A stretch of 64,000 nt of DNA from Tanypteryx hageni (lineage: Eukaryota; Arthropoda; Insecta; Odonata; Petaluridae), in assembly GCA_028673005.1 (NCBI GenBank), contig CM054115.1:682001-746000 (forward strand). The letters run 5' to 3'. This document shows positions 31,929 to 42,736 of this stretch, in pieces. Every line of letters begins with the position of its first letter. Within the stretch, counting starts at the first letter, position 1. The notes beneath the pieces were generated by a model, which had not been told where the DNA came from, ran no database searches, and saw only the letters and a list, made by a program, of their open reading frames with translations. The translations under genes were made by a program, and so were the position numbers.

Positions 31929-32000
31929 CCCGCTAATGTTATCGTTTTGTAGTACGTCAGTCACAGTCACAGTTCCGTGTCCGGTGAACTGCTCCTACGG

Positions 32001-32165
32001 CAGGGGCCTCAAACTCGCGTCGGTACGTGGGCCACATTAAGGCCTTCCACCGGACCAGCGGGCCGCATTGAGGCGCCGTGCCAAGTCTCCGGGCCGCATA
32101 TTTTCCCAGCCCCCTCTCACCGTTTCATATTATTTGTACATTTATTCTACCCTTCCCACCAAGGA
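32001..32165. mobile_element. hAT-type left terminus
   Basis: Starts caggggcctcaaactcgcgt and continues with gggccacatt and gggccgcat words, typical of hAT ends. The likely partner end, inverted cgagttcgagacccctg, is at 34826-34842. The flanks tcctacgg and ttcgacac do not match. The interval between is filled with other elements. Confidence 0.6.
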
Positions 32166-32300
32166 AGGAGTCCCTTCTGATGCGGCCTTTAAACACGTTC
32201 AATACATAAATGCGGCGTCGAGGATCGTTCTTTCGACGCGCAGAACACACACTGGAAGCAGGAAGAACACACTCATCATTATTATTATTCGCATAAACGC
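32166..32300 (-). pseudogene. LINE 3' fragment
   Basis: The minus strand encodes YVLNVFKGRIRRDSF and a cysteine-containing region, matching part of the larger fragment at 33,570-33,975 (YVMNAFKGRIRM). No complete domain is present. Confidence 0.5.
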
Positions 32301-32615
32301 TACAATTAAGAGCAGGTCCCGGTGGCAGCGGGTCCCCACCACAACTCAATGCATAATGCCCAAATTACGTAATATAAATTGGATTTACTTAACACAAAGA
32401 TATAACCTTTTTTGATACTATTTCCTATACACTATATACAACTTCTTGACTTCAAGTCATAGGAACTCTCGTCACGACAGCTTAGCCACAAACTTCAACA
32501 TGTTTCATTTGTTATTTGTCCATATAATTACAAAATTTTTAAATAAGTAAAGGGTCTTCTTCGTGAATTTAAGAAAAGTCTCTCCTAAATTAACATTAGA
32601 TAGTTATTTGGAGAA

Positions 32616-33362
32616 CTAGTAGAAGCTGCTTGCATACCGCAAGCGTTTCATCTCGCCTTGAAAAACCATTAATTTTTCAAAGAGATATTTCATTACGAGA
32701 AACATTACTTTAATTCTAAAGGTTTCTCCTCTGGACCGGTTTTCGTTTTTTCATTATAGAAAAATAACGGAGTAAAACGAACACTAATATTTGAAATTTT
32801 AGGAATATTACACTTTTCCCGCATAGAGGTAATAATTCCACACATTTCTGCAAAGTTTTAAATTTATAGCACAATTAGAAGTGAAATAACATTTTTCCGA
32901 TTGCTTAAATTTAAATAATTGTTATCGGCTGTAATAACAATTTCATTGATAAAATGGAATGTTTATTCGTTTATATAGACAAAACTCTAAGTAATTTAAA
33001 AATTTCAGCTTCCTAACTCGCCGCGTGATTTTTAACTGCCAAACAAATAAAAATATCTAAATTTGTATAATCCCTATTTCGTATTTATTTTACAAATACT
33101 CCTTCTAAAAATAATTTCAGCTTCGTGGCTCATTCGGAAATACATAGACCTTGAAAATTTGTTTAAACAATTGCGAATTTTTAGCGGCCGAATTGTTGCA
33201 CTTTTTCAAGACTTTCGTTTTTTCTAGACGGTTTTGCACACATTCCTACCTAAGAATAAAATTTCTAATCTACAGCTCATCTGGAAGTGCCTAAACATTA
33301 GTATCCTCCTATATGTTATATCCTCCTCCTCCTTCTCTGTAAGAAACGTCTGTATATAATGA
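32616..33362 (-). mobile_element. Helitron-like element, copy 7 (complete ends)
   Basis: The clearest short copy, 747 bp. CTAG is at 32616-32619 and the 5' end (minus strand) is TCATTATATACAGACG. It is preceded by A (32615) and followed by T (33363), as expected for A^T insertion without target duplication. The hairpin is gcttgca/cgcaagc. It carries no coding capacity and no inverted stub. Confidence 0.65.
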
Positions 33363-33569
33363 TTGTGATTAAATTCTAACCCTACTATGTTTATTTACAA
33401 TAATTAACGCCGCTTGGTGGCGCAAGTCCTATAAAAAGAAAAATTAATAACCTACAAATACTCATATTAAATACTAAAGTTTTTGACAATTTTACTTTTA
33501 AATGCTTTCTCGGTTTGAGGAAAGGGCATAAGAAGTTCTTCAGGTAATTCATTCCAGTCCAATGCTGTT

Positions 33570-33975
33570 CTATTGAAAATGAATATTTACCGACATATTT
33601 TCTTCGAACGTTTGTACGAACTTTACACGAGTGATCATTTTTACCTTTGAATGTCGGGGTTTTTTAATCTTAAGTTTTACTTCTTTCCGGGCCGGTTTAC
33701 CGGTATACGCTCGATAGAAACAAGCTAACCTTTTCACTTTCCTCCTCTTTTCTAAAGTTTCCCACACAAGCTCCTTCAACACGTCCGTCACGCTGTCCTC
33801 TCTTCCAAAGCGACCCATAACAAACCTGGCTGCCTTTCGCTGAACCTTTTCCCCAACCATTCTGATGCGGCCTTTAAACGCGTTCATTACATAGATAGCC
33901 GAGGATCGATCTTTTGACACGTGGAACACACACTGGCAGCAGGAAGGACACACTTATTGCCCCGCCTTCGCATAA
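33570..33975 (-). pseudogene. LINE reverse transcriptase C-terminal fragment
   Basis: The minus strand encodes KVQRKAARFVMGRFGRED, then LVWETLEKRRKVKRLACFY. This is the conserved C-terminal region after the reverse transcriptase of CR1/Jockey-like LINEs. It resembles VQRRAARFVKRNYD and LKWTSLEERRLQARTKL of the LINE at 39.7-42.7 kb but is a different family. Confidence 0.65.
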
Positions 33976-34059
33976 TTTTTAGCCAGAATGGAAATAGGCT
34001 TATTATAGTTTTGTCTGTCTGTCTTTATTAACTTTTGAGCCAATAAACCAATTATAACG

Positions 34060-34480
34060 AAACTTTTGCGGAAATCTCTTGCTACATGGGCCGAGCTCCC
34101 GAGAGTAGTTTTTGTTGCCAATATCGAAAGTCCAGGGTTCGATTCCAGGAATTCTCCTTCCCATTTGATTTACATGGGAAATCCGAAATCCTCCGCGCGG
34201 GATAATATTCTCTCGCGCATAAAAATATCGTAGAATTATAATATCGGTGTGGAATTTGTACTATTCTCTGAGGAAAGGAGTGGAAATTCTAATTTTTATC
34301 GTAGAATTTTGCCAAAAAATTGTATTTCTTAGAATTTCGCGTAAATACTGGCTATTTTGCAGTTTTGACCACTCTATACGAGAGTTTTGCAATAGCAACG
34401 ACCATCGTTGGACTCGGATCGGGTATATTCTAATACATACAGGCGTAATATTTGCCTCACAAATACGCGTGGTTAATTTA
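34060..34480 (+). mobile_element. tRNA-derived SINE-like element
   Basis: B-box-like agggttcgattcc at about 34,134 with gggccgagctcccgagagtag upstream as a possible A-box region. Downstream words (ggaatttgtact, ggaaattct, caatagcaacgacc) match the composite at 7,540-8,060. Confidence 0.5.
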
Positions 34481-34739
34481 ATATACCGTTCGAAAGTATT
34501 TGTAATATTTTATAACAGTAAATTATGAAATTTGGGAACACAAAGAGGCACATGTCCGCGATGATTTTAAAAGCCGGTATGAGTATTAGATAAATGATTA
34601 AATGGAAAGTAGGCGTCGTAAGTTTCCTTCGGATCACCTCGTTATAAGTAGGAATGAGCAACAAACTGCGTACATTTGAAAGTGTCGATTTTAACGTTTC
34701 TTAAAATGCCTCAGATTTGCCCGAAATATTTTTTAAGAG

Positions 34740-34842
34740 AAACGCATTTGAGTTCCGGCCGTCTTAGTGTAAGCCACCTTACTTCGCGGTCTGCTGAAAT
34801 GCGCAGCGGGGCCGCCAGCGGACGGCGAGTTCGAGACCCCTG
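34740..34842. mobile_element. hAT-type right terminus
   Basis: Ends gacggcgagttcgagacccctg, the inverted form of the CAGGGG...CTCG-type end at 32,001. It marks the outer end of the likely hAT remnant. Confidence 0.55.
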
Positions 34843-35126
34843 TTCGACACCTTTGAAGTTAAGAGCAACCAAATGTATTGAGGGACACTTCATGTCCATA
34901 AGTTCTTGAAATCTCTAGAGGCAGCGTTGAGGTGCGGACAATGAACGGTGGAACGTTAAAATTATTGAATCACTTCTTCACCGTTCAAGACAGAACAAAT
35001 AGATCATCAGAATGGATTCGGCTTCGGACATTCATGAAGGCTTTTGTTTATGGGGTCGGTCCATCAATTATGTACCTATATGGATCCATTACCACGGTAA
35101 ATATTTGTTTGGTTACGTTGCTGCAA
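34843..35126. other. Unassigned sequence
   Basis: A 65-codon open frame is present but shows no recognisable family. No repeat was recognised. Confidence 0.3.
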
Positions 35127-35590
35127 TAAAAATCTGATGTGACTTTCTCCATATCTGTAATATTTCTAAAAATTCCAAAAAGGTTAAATAATAACAAATA
35201 TTTTAAGAAAATGCGAGAAGATTTTCGACTTTACAAAGAACAGAAATAAACTCAAACCATAGCCACAGAGCTCCAACAATTAAGGAAAGAAAAAGGAGCG
35301 TTACTAAGACGTAACTAAGCGTCAATTGTTAACAATAGTCGGTAGGTGGCGTGGTGGTGGCAGTTAAAAATATAAGATATCTCTTAAACAATGCATTATA
35401 TGGAAAAATGTTTCGGACAAAGGTTGTAGAAAAGTAAATGTCCTACAACATGTGTTCTGATACATTTTTAAATCGATCAAATATTTCAAAATAACGGATA
35501 AGTGACAAGAGTAAATATCCACTTCCGGTTAACCGATTTTTACCATAAGCTAATCAGTTCTTTTGACTTTTATAAAAATGTTAAATGTAG
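35127..35590 (+). repeat. Repeat B, copy 6
   Basis: gactttctccatatctgtaa, gacgtaactaagcgtcaatt, taagatatctcttaaacaat and accgatttttacc occur in the family order. Confidence 0.75.
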
Positions 35591-35598
35591 AATTTCAC

Positions 35599-36099
35599 GA
35601 AAAATGAATAAAACGTTTAGTAAAGAATCCACTTTAATAATTCGCGCAAAACAGACGACCGGTTTCGACTAACACTCGGTCATAATCAGGTCAAGAATAA
35701 GGACACTGCAACGTATATTTCGGAAACGGGCGAAGGTAGGGGAGGGAGGTGCGGAGAAAACAGGAGAGGGGGATAGATAGAAAACCTCCCCCGCGCGAAG
35801 ACAACGACATTATCAACGAACATCTATTCCCAACCCACTCCCCGCTCCTTTCCTCGGTCTTTCCCTCGCTAAACCCACACCCTCTTATTCCCCCTCCGCC
35901 CACAACACAAAAAGTACCGTTTAAGAGCCCCTCCCCCTCTCCTGTGTCCTCCACACCTCCCTCCCCGACCTCGCCCGTTTCCGAAATATACGTTGCAGTG
36001 TCCTTATTCTTGACCTGGTGAAGTGTTAGTCGAAACCGGTCGTCTGTTCTGTGAGAGTTATTCAAGTGGATTCTTTACTAAACATTTTATTCATTTTCC
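35599..36099. mobile_element. Inverted-repeat element with hammerhead-like motifs (Penelope-like terminal DNA)
   Basis: Arms of about 135 bases (35,599-35,736 and 35,972-36,099) are inverted copies that share ttagtaaagaatccactt, gacgaccggtttcgactaac and aataaggacactgcaacgta. They flank a C-rich, low-complexity centre of about 235 bases. The arms contain hammerhead-like sequence (35,654-35,692 minus; a shortened version at 36,012-36,044 plus). Penelope-like elements carry such motifs in their terminal repeats. No protein part is present. Confidence 0.6.
35654..35692 (-). ncRNA. Hammerhead-like motif in left arm
   Basis: On the minus strand, gac before the core pairs with gtc after the cleavage base (35,656-35,654). 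CTGATTA occupies the CUGANGA site, with one conserved G changed to T. Stem II is gac/gtc after one extra base. GAAA is at 35,666-35,663. A two-pair stem III leads to C at 35,657. The layout matches the minimal hammerhead class, but the core substitution probably reduces or abolishes cleavage. Confidence 0.5.
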
Positions 36100-36356
36100 A
36101 GGAATATCGGTTTGATACGCAAATGTGGCTACTTTTGGCGGCACCAATACGGCCTTCGGCATTTGAATCATTTTTCTCAAAACACTAATACAATCGATGT
36201 TGAGAATTCCACTGCTAAAGATGGCTTGTGTTTTGTAGTTTGTAAGTATGCGTATACAACCAGCCCTGACCGTGATTCACACTTATTATCCGGGACAAAA
36301 CAGTAAACCGGATGGGACAAGACCTAAAAACCCTGACGTGTGGTAGGCCTACATAT

Positions 36357-36561
36357 GTAAAACATTTCGAAGCTCCAGCTCTTATGGAAGTGCCTAAACA
36401 TTAGTATCCATATCGAAAAGCCACAACCCTTCGTTGAAACTCAGACTGTTGTTGGACAGGTTAAGTATATTTACAGATACACCTCCCTTTGGAAATTTCA
36501 TGAAAATATCCAAATGAGTCATTCCATTGCTCGAAAGATCCACCTCGTCTACTTTTCTCGA
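36357..36561 (-). repeat. Helitron-like end fused to a duplicated LRR exon piece
   Basis: Bases 36,357-36,409 match the Helitron-like consensus (aaacattagtatcc). From 36,401 the sequence is the 161-bp copy of 4728-4888, with ttagtatcc shared by both. On the minus strand it encodes VDEVDLSSNGMTHL and LNLSNNSLSFNEGLWLFDMDT. The copy restores a regular LRR word (LSNNSLSF) where the pseudogene has LSNSILSF. It therefore may descend from a less decayed version of the gene. Confidence 0.85.
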
Positions 36562-39345
36562 TATAAACAATAAGAAATTCAACGGAGATTTCTGATGCGC
36601 TACCGACGTCAGTCGAGTAACGGTAAAACACACAATCTGCAACTGTGAAAAACCTACGAAATCCAGGTAATAGCCACTAACAGCTCACGTGAAGCATTAT
36701 AATCTACATATGAAGATATGTAAGACTATTACCTATCCCTCTTAGATTTCTCATTATCAAAGGTTAACCGACCTTCTCGACGCGTCGCTCGTACATCACT
36801 GTAAAACTTAAAAAATATTTAAAATTTATAATAACATATTAGCATAATGGGTTTTTTATATATGATAAAGACCATACCAATACGTTCTAAGATGCAAACA
36901 AAATTGACGTACCATAAAACAAATATCATAAAATACGATTTTTGGAAAACACAACGAAATATGCTTGAAGATCACAAATTTGTATAAGCAGCAATCATGA
37001 TAAACGTAAAGAGAGAAGGTAAACAAACATTACAGGCGTAATTAAATTACATTACATGACAAGTTTGGAAATGTATATCATAATCACCTATCCCCACAAG
37101 GTACCTCGCTGTATTGGGTTGTTCAACCCTCGACGCGCCGCGATTTAAATTTTGCGTAAAACTTTAACATTTCTAGTGGAGCTAAAACAAAAGATAGAAT
37201 AATATTGTTCACAGAAAAGGTCAATGGCGTACGAAATTGATATTGACCACCCACATTAACCACTTTTGTCTAAATTGCACGACGTTGTCAATTTGAACCT
37301 GGAAAGTTTAAAACAACGCATAATAGGACATCTCCAAAGCCAGTTCGGCCGCGCCCGGCGCTCTCGAAGATGAGAAATCAACCATATCCGCCAAAACAAG
37401 TAAGGTAGCTTATTACAGTAAACAAGAAAATGTCAACAATTATATTTGACGTTCGGCAATGAAAACTAAATTCACCTACCCCCCGCAGTTTTTCAGATAT
37501 TTTGATTTAAAAAAACGCCAAAATTGCGAAAAAACGTAAACGTGAAATTTGAAAATTTCTTTCGAACAAAAAGACGCAAGGCAGAAAATTGGCGTTAACC
37601 CTACCAAATAAATGTTGAATTATCTGTAATCCTATGTATGTTTCAACAAGCTACCCCTCCCAAACATGTTTTTCCAATAACGGTTCCGGATGCGCTGCGG
37701 GCCCTTCTCTCGTGCAGGCCCGGGCCATGAGGTTTTTTTTCAAATTTCCCGCGCCGGCAATGTAAAAATTAAATTACGACATAACACGAAAGCACCACGC
37801 GTAATTCTCTCATCGAATATATAGAGAATAATTTTAAGTTTGTTTGTGTATCTTGTAGCCGTTTATCTTGTTTTTAAGTAATTTCAAAATATATATTTCT
37901 GATGCGCTGCTAGCTACGCTCGAAGAAATACATCACAGTTAATGGTTGTTTATAAAAAGACTGAAAGGTGTAGGCGTTAACAGCATAGATTAAACATTAC
38001 ATGGCACGTTTGTATAGATGTATATCTTAAGCATCTATCCCCCCAAATGTATTCACTGCGTTGGATTTTTCGTCTCTCTCCGCGTCGCGGTCTCAAATTT
38101 CCGTAAAACGTAAACATTACTGGTGGATCTAAAACATAAGGTAGAAAGATATTGTTTATAAAAATACCTCAGCATATGATTCTGTGTTTACTCGTTATTA
38201 CCCCATTGCTTTCAAGTAGTCGAAACTTACCTATGTTCTCGAAAAAAATATTTTTCCGGGTTCATCCGGTTCGGCGTCGGCCTGGCTAGAAATTCATTAA
38301 AACGGTAAATGACCGATATGGTTAAACCACGGGGGGTAGGTGTTAACAAATAGCAGCGATGCATAATGAATTAAATTACGCGGAAATTGTTGCTTTTTAC
38401 CAACGCCTACTCCCCGTGGTTCTTGCAGCATATGAGTTTTCATGAGGTAATTTTTTCAAATCTCCCGCGCCGGTGTTGTAAAAATTAAATTACTACATAA
38501 CTCGACAGGACCACTCGTAATTTTCTCATCCTCTATTGAGACTATAATTTTAAGTTTGTTTTTATATTCTGTAACCGTCCATTGGTTTTGGCATCGTTTT
38601 AAGTGACCTGCCAACTCGATGAAATATTTTTGCGAGGGTTCTATTGTTCGCCGTCAGCCGGGCTCAATTTTTCTTAAAGCCCTAATAGGACTGCAGAATA
38701 ACTGCTATAGGTTTAGGCTATTTGGAGTTAGGCGCTCGATACGGGAAAACTATTTACCTATGTCGCGTGAAACTCCAAAGTTCTTGCCAAAAGTCGTTGG
38801 TTTCGGAGTTTTATTAATGACGATTGTAATAACGCCAGCGTTCGAAATGTGAATGCTCGTTCAAACGTCCAAACACATGAATATTTAATGCAATATGTAC
38901 TTATCCGTAGGCAATAAGGGAATAGATATTTTAACCTATTAAAAATTAATGCACCTCGATACAATTTCGATGCCACAACGAGAATCGTGGTGGCATCATA
39001 TTCTTATTATGATGGTTAAAGGCAACCCATTGAATGCTTTACGAGCTACATTCATTTGCATACCTTGAATAAATTAACGATGTCAAAAAACTTACCTAAC
39101 TCGAGTAACCTCCTTTTCCCTACAACTGGGTATGCAATACGGTGGCCAAACCAAGACGAAATTTGCAACACTTCCCAACAACACAACACACGCTGATTCA
39201 AATCCGTAGTAATACCTACTTCCCCAACTCCCGTACTTCCCCTCAAGCGATTTTTTATATGTATTGTTATTGACCAAGACCCGTATCGCGGAACCCTTAA
39301 TTATCAACCTCGATGAGGATTCCAGCAGCGACGAAATCAGTGAGG
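36562..39345. repeat. Degenerate direct repeats, no gene
   Basis: Blocks recur at long spacing. The block with ccgcgccgg, aaaaattaaattac and ttttaagtttgtt occurs near 37,748 and 38,463. A block with ctatcccc, cgctgtattgg-like and acatttctagtgg-like words occurs near 37,090 and 38,035. This suggests an old repeat array or long terminal duplications. A short acidic open end (NLDEDSSSDEISEDET, stop at about 39,355) just before repeat R could be the C-terminus of a transposase. Confidence 0.35.
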
Positions 39346-39602
39346 ACGAAACTTAAGAGGAGATCAGGGGTTTTTTGTGCGGGCCCTGACGAAGGTTAGA
39401 GACCGCCTACCGGTGAGGGAGAGAAAGGAGACATTTGGCAACATCGCAAAGCGCCCAGAAAGCAACATATACGGCACTGTGTGTTCATTACAATTAATAA
39501 AACAAAAACGTTAAAACAAAATCTGATTGCTACAAAATATTTTCTTTGTGTCTCTCTTTACAACAGTGTTTTCAGAATTCCTCTATCATTTTTCCCCAAT
39601 GT
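39346..39602. repeat. Repeat R, left part (copy 2)
   Basis: Nearly identical to 15,136-15,385. It is interrupted after ttttccccaatgtc by the 3' end of the LINE, and resumes at 43,613 with gagtttctctttaaag. Confidence 0.85.
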
Positions 39603-39689
39603 CATCTACATCTACATTATACCCTGCAAGTCACCTTTTCGGTGGATGGCAGGGGGTGCAGTGCACCAAGGGTCCATAGTTTTCCTACG

Positions 39690-42600
39690 TCATCTTTTTC
39701 TATTATGGTCTCTTATCGTCCTAGGGAAAAACGATCCTCTATATCGCTCCGTTCTACAATCAATCTCGCGAATCTTATCATCACTGTCCTGCCTTCCGAA
39801 ATACGTCGGGCTTCTGATAAGTCCTACTACCTCATTCGCTAGTCCCTCCGACATAAATTTTTCCAGTAGTTTAGTTCTAGCCTGCAGCCTACGTTCCTCT
39901 AACGATGTCCATTTCAGATTTTCTATTAATGATGTTACGCTTTGTTTACTATCGTAATTCCTCTTTACAAATCTAGCTGCCCTGCGCTGAACCCTTTCTA
40001 TCTCGTTAGTGAGTCCCTTTTCGTAAGGATCCCACACAGCTGAAGCATATTCGACCTGCGGTCGAACCAAGGATAAATAGCATAATTCTTTCACTTTTTC
40101 GGAGCTATTTCGAACTATTCTCCCTATAAAGGCCAGCTTTTTGTTAGCGGCACCTATCAATCGGCGAATGTGGGTGTCCCACGAGAGATCACGATGGATC
40201 GTGACTCCGAGGTATTTAATCGAGTCTGAAACTGGAATATCTACTCCGTCCAACGAATAATTATTATTCAACGAGATACTCTTGGTTCTCCAGAAGTTGA
40301 TGACGCAGCTTTTCTTTTGGTTTATCTCTAACTGCCATTCCTTACACCATGCAGAAATAGCTTCTAGGTCATTTTGGAGATACTGGTGGTCTTCCGGATT
40401 GCTTATTTCTCTATAGATGACGGTGTCGTCCGCGAAAAGCCTAATTTTACTTCTGACTACTGAGCTGATATCGTTTATATAAATTAGAAATAATAACGGA
40501 CCAATTACACTACCCTGTGGAACGCCAGAGACAACCTCCACTAAGTTCGAAGATTTCCCATCTATAACAACCATCTGCTTCCTATGATTTAAAAACTCAC
40601 GGATCCAACTAACGATTTTAGAATTTACGCCTAAGGTTTCTAATTTCGTTATTAACTTCCTGTGAGGTACCTTATCAAAGGCTTTCCTAAAATCTAAGAA
40701 GATGGCATCGACCTGCGTATTCTTTTCTCCGCTTCTCAGTAAACAATTAACAAAAAGACCGAGCTGAGTATCACATGACCTGCCTTTCCTGAAGCCGTGT
40801 TGACAATCATCTAACAATAAATTACTATCAAGAAATCGCATTATGTTGCTAACGAGTATATGTTCGAGAATCTTACACGATATCGAAGTTAAAGAAATCG
40901 GCCTGTAATTTTCTGGGTTCTCCTTGTCTCCGCCCTTATGAATTGGGGTAACGTGCGCTAACCTCCAGTCGCTAGGGACCTCTGCGCGAGAAATGGATTT
41001 CTCGAAGATAATCAGAAGAAAAGGTGCTATTTCTTTTGCTAATTCTTTTAAAACGCGAGCAGGAATTTCTACGGGGCCAGTGGCTTTGTTATGTCTGATA
41101 GAACTTAATTGCTTTGCTATTCCCACCTCAGAAAATACTATATCGTCCATCAGCCCTCCCCCCCTTATTGCGGGTGCAACATGTACGCAATGGTCGCTGA
41201 CGGCTGTGAATGCTTTTACAAAATTACCGTTTAACAGGTTGGCTTTCTCTACGCTATCATGAATAACGTCACCCGAGTCATTACGCAGGGAAGGTATTGT
41301 AGGGCCTCTACCTTGGACCTCTCTCACATAGGACCAAAACGCTTTAGGGTCCTCCTTCAAATAATTATTTAATACCTTATTCCGGAAGTTAGTAAAAGCC
41401 TCGCGCATAGTAGTTCTCGCTTTAGCGCGGGATTCCTTATACGTCTTAACTTTAGTTGCTCTATATTCATCGGATGATGTAGACGGCATATTTTTCATTT
41501 TCGCGTGGCATATTCTCTGACGCCTAAGCGCACTCCTAACTTGCTTATTGTACCAACGTGGCTCTTTATTGTCGACCTTCGATTTAATTGGAATGTACTT
41601 ATCGATACTCTCTAGCATTATATCCTTGAATAGTTTCCATGACGACTCAGCACCTGATCGTTCGGTCATATCACGGAAGCCAGGTAGTATTTCTCGTAGG
41701 CGCGACCTGAAGCTTGAAAAGTTTGCCCTAGCAAATATATAAAACTTTCTTTGAGGCTTGGGGTGCCTATCGATTTTCAACTTACACTCTGCATATACGG
41801 CCTGATGATCACTTATCCCATCTTCAATGGTGACTTTGTTTATTCTTTCTGGGACGTTAGTTGCTAATAAATCTAATATGTTTCCCAATCGCGTTGGCTT
41901 TCTGACTAATTGAAGGAGAGAGTGCTCGCAGAATGTTTCGATTAATGCCTCACAGGATTCGCGTTCTTTACCTCTAGATTCGAAACATAGATTTTCCCAA
42001 TCAATTGAGTGTAAGTTAAAGTCACCACCGACTATAACGATACCATCTTGATTTATCAGTCTAAGCTTTGATAATTGTTTCTCGAGACTTAAAATACAAT
42101 CTACACCAGCGTTAGGTGTCCTGTAAAACGAGCATATGAACACCTTTTTGGAGCCATCTTTACCTATGCGGCACCAAACACTCTCGATATCCTCGTCACT
42201 TATCGGAATCTCACTGCTATCGTACTTATCGCTAACCGCTATGAAAACTCCCCCGCCCGATCTATTAGCGCGATCTTTTCTATAGACACGATAGTCTCTA
42301 GGAAATATCTCCTGACTCTGAATTTCATCCGTTAACCAACTTTCTGTGCCTATCACGACGTCGGCATGCAGACTGCGAATAACATGCTCGAACTCAGCAA
42401 TTTTCCTACGGATGCTGCGACAGTTCAGTACGACGACGTTTAATTTCTCTCTATCACTTCGCATGCTAATCTCACCCTTGACTTTCTCTTCCACTCTAAA
42501 ACTACATGCGCTCCCACCACAATCACTTCCACGACTGTATGGCGTCGCATCAAAATTGGAATTGCGACCCGTCGCGCCCTTAACGGAACATTCTATCAAT

Positions 42601-42710
42601 GACCTATCGCGAAATTGGTGCTGCATGTCACGCTCGGTGTATATTCTATCATTAGATAATCTTTCGGGATTCTTATTTTCTACAAATGCATCGATTATCC
42701 CCTGACCCAA
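39690..42710 (-). CDS. LINE ORF2: APE endonuclease and reverse transcriptase
   Basis: One uninterrupted frame of about 1,006 codons. The first ATG is at 42626 (residue 29). The endonuclease has VVVLNCRSIR, VVIGTESWLTDE, IVGGDFNLHSIDW and DGISDHQAVY. The reverse transcriptase has NYRPISLTSI, QHGFRKGRSC, AIFLDFRKAFDKVPH, VSGVPQGSVIGPLLF and the catalytic IRLFADDTVIY. The C-terminal region has VQRRAARFVKRNYD and ends FFPRTIRDHNRKR. All catalytic residues I can check are present, so the enzyme looks functional. It nicks target DNA and primes reverse transcription of the element RNA. Shorter opposite-strand frames here are shadows. Confidence 0.9.
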   Translation of the reverse strand: MGQGIIDAFVENKNPERLSNDRIYTERDMQHQFRDRSLIECSVKGATGRNSNFDATPYSRGSDCGGSACSFRVEEKVKGEISMRSDREKLNVVVLNCRSIRRKIAEFEHVIRSLHADVVIGTESWLTDEIQSQEIFPRDYRVYRKDRANRSGGGVFIAVSDKYDSSEIPISDEDIESVWCRIGKDGSKKVFICSFYRTPNAGVDCILSLEKQLSKLRLINQDGIVIVGGDFNLHSIDWENLCFESRGKERESCEALIETFCEHSLLQLVRKPTRLGNILDLLATNVPERINKVTIEDGISDHQAVYAECKLKIDRHPKPQRKFYIFARANFSSFRSRLREILPGFRDMTERSGAESSWKLFKDIMLESIDKYIPIKSKVDNKEPRWYNKQVRSALRRQRICHAKMKNMPSTSSDEYRATKVKTYKESRAKARTTMREAFTNFRNKVLNNYLKEDPKAFWSYVREVQGRGPTIPSLRNDSGDVIHDSVEKANLLNGNFVKAFTAVSDHCVHVAPAIRGGGLMDDIVFSEVGIAKQLSSIRHNKATGPVEIPARVLKELAKEIAPFLLIIFEKSISRAEVPSDWRLAHVTPIHKGGDKENPENYRPISLTSISCKILEHILVSNIMRFLDSNLLLDDCQHGFRKGRSCDTQLGLFVNCLLRSGEKNTQVDAIFLDFRKAFDKVPHRKLITKLETLGVNSKIVSWIREFLNHRKQMVVIDGKSSNLVEVVSGVPQGSVIGPLLFLIYINDISSVVRSKIRLFADDTVIYREISNPEDHQYLQNDLEAISAWCKEWQLEINQKKSCVINFWRTKSISLNNNYSLDGVDIPVSDSIKYLGVTIHRDLSWDTHIRRLIGAANKKLAFIGRIVRNSSEKVKELCYLSLVRPQVEYASAVWDPYEKGLTNEIERVQRRAARFVKRNYDSKQSVTSLIENLKWTSLEERRLQARTKLLEKFMSEGLANEVVGLIRSPTYFGRQDSDDKIREIDCRTERYRGSFFPRTIRDHNRKR

Positions 42711-42736
42711 AACTGACCTACACCCTGCCCTACTCT

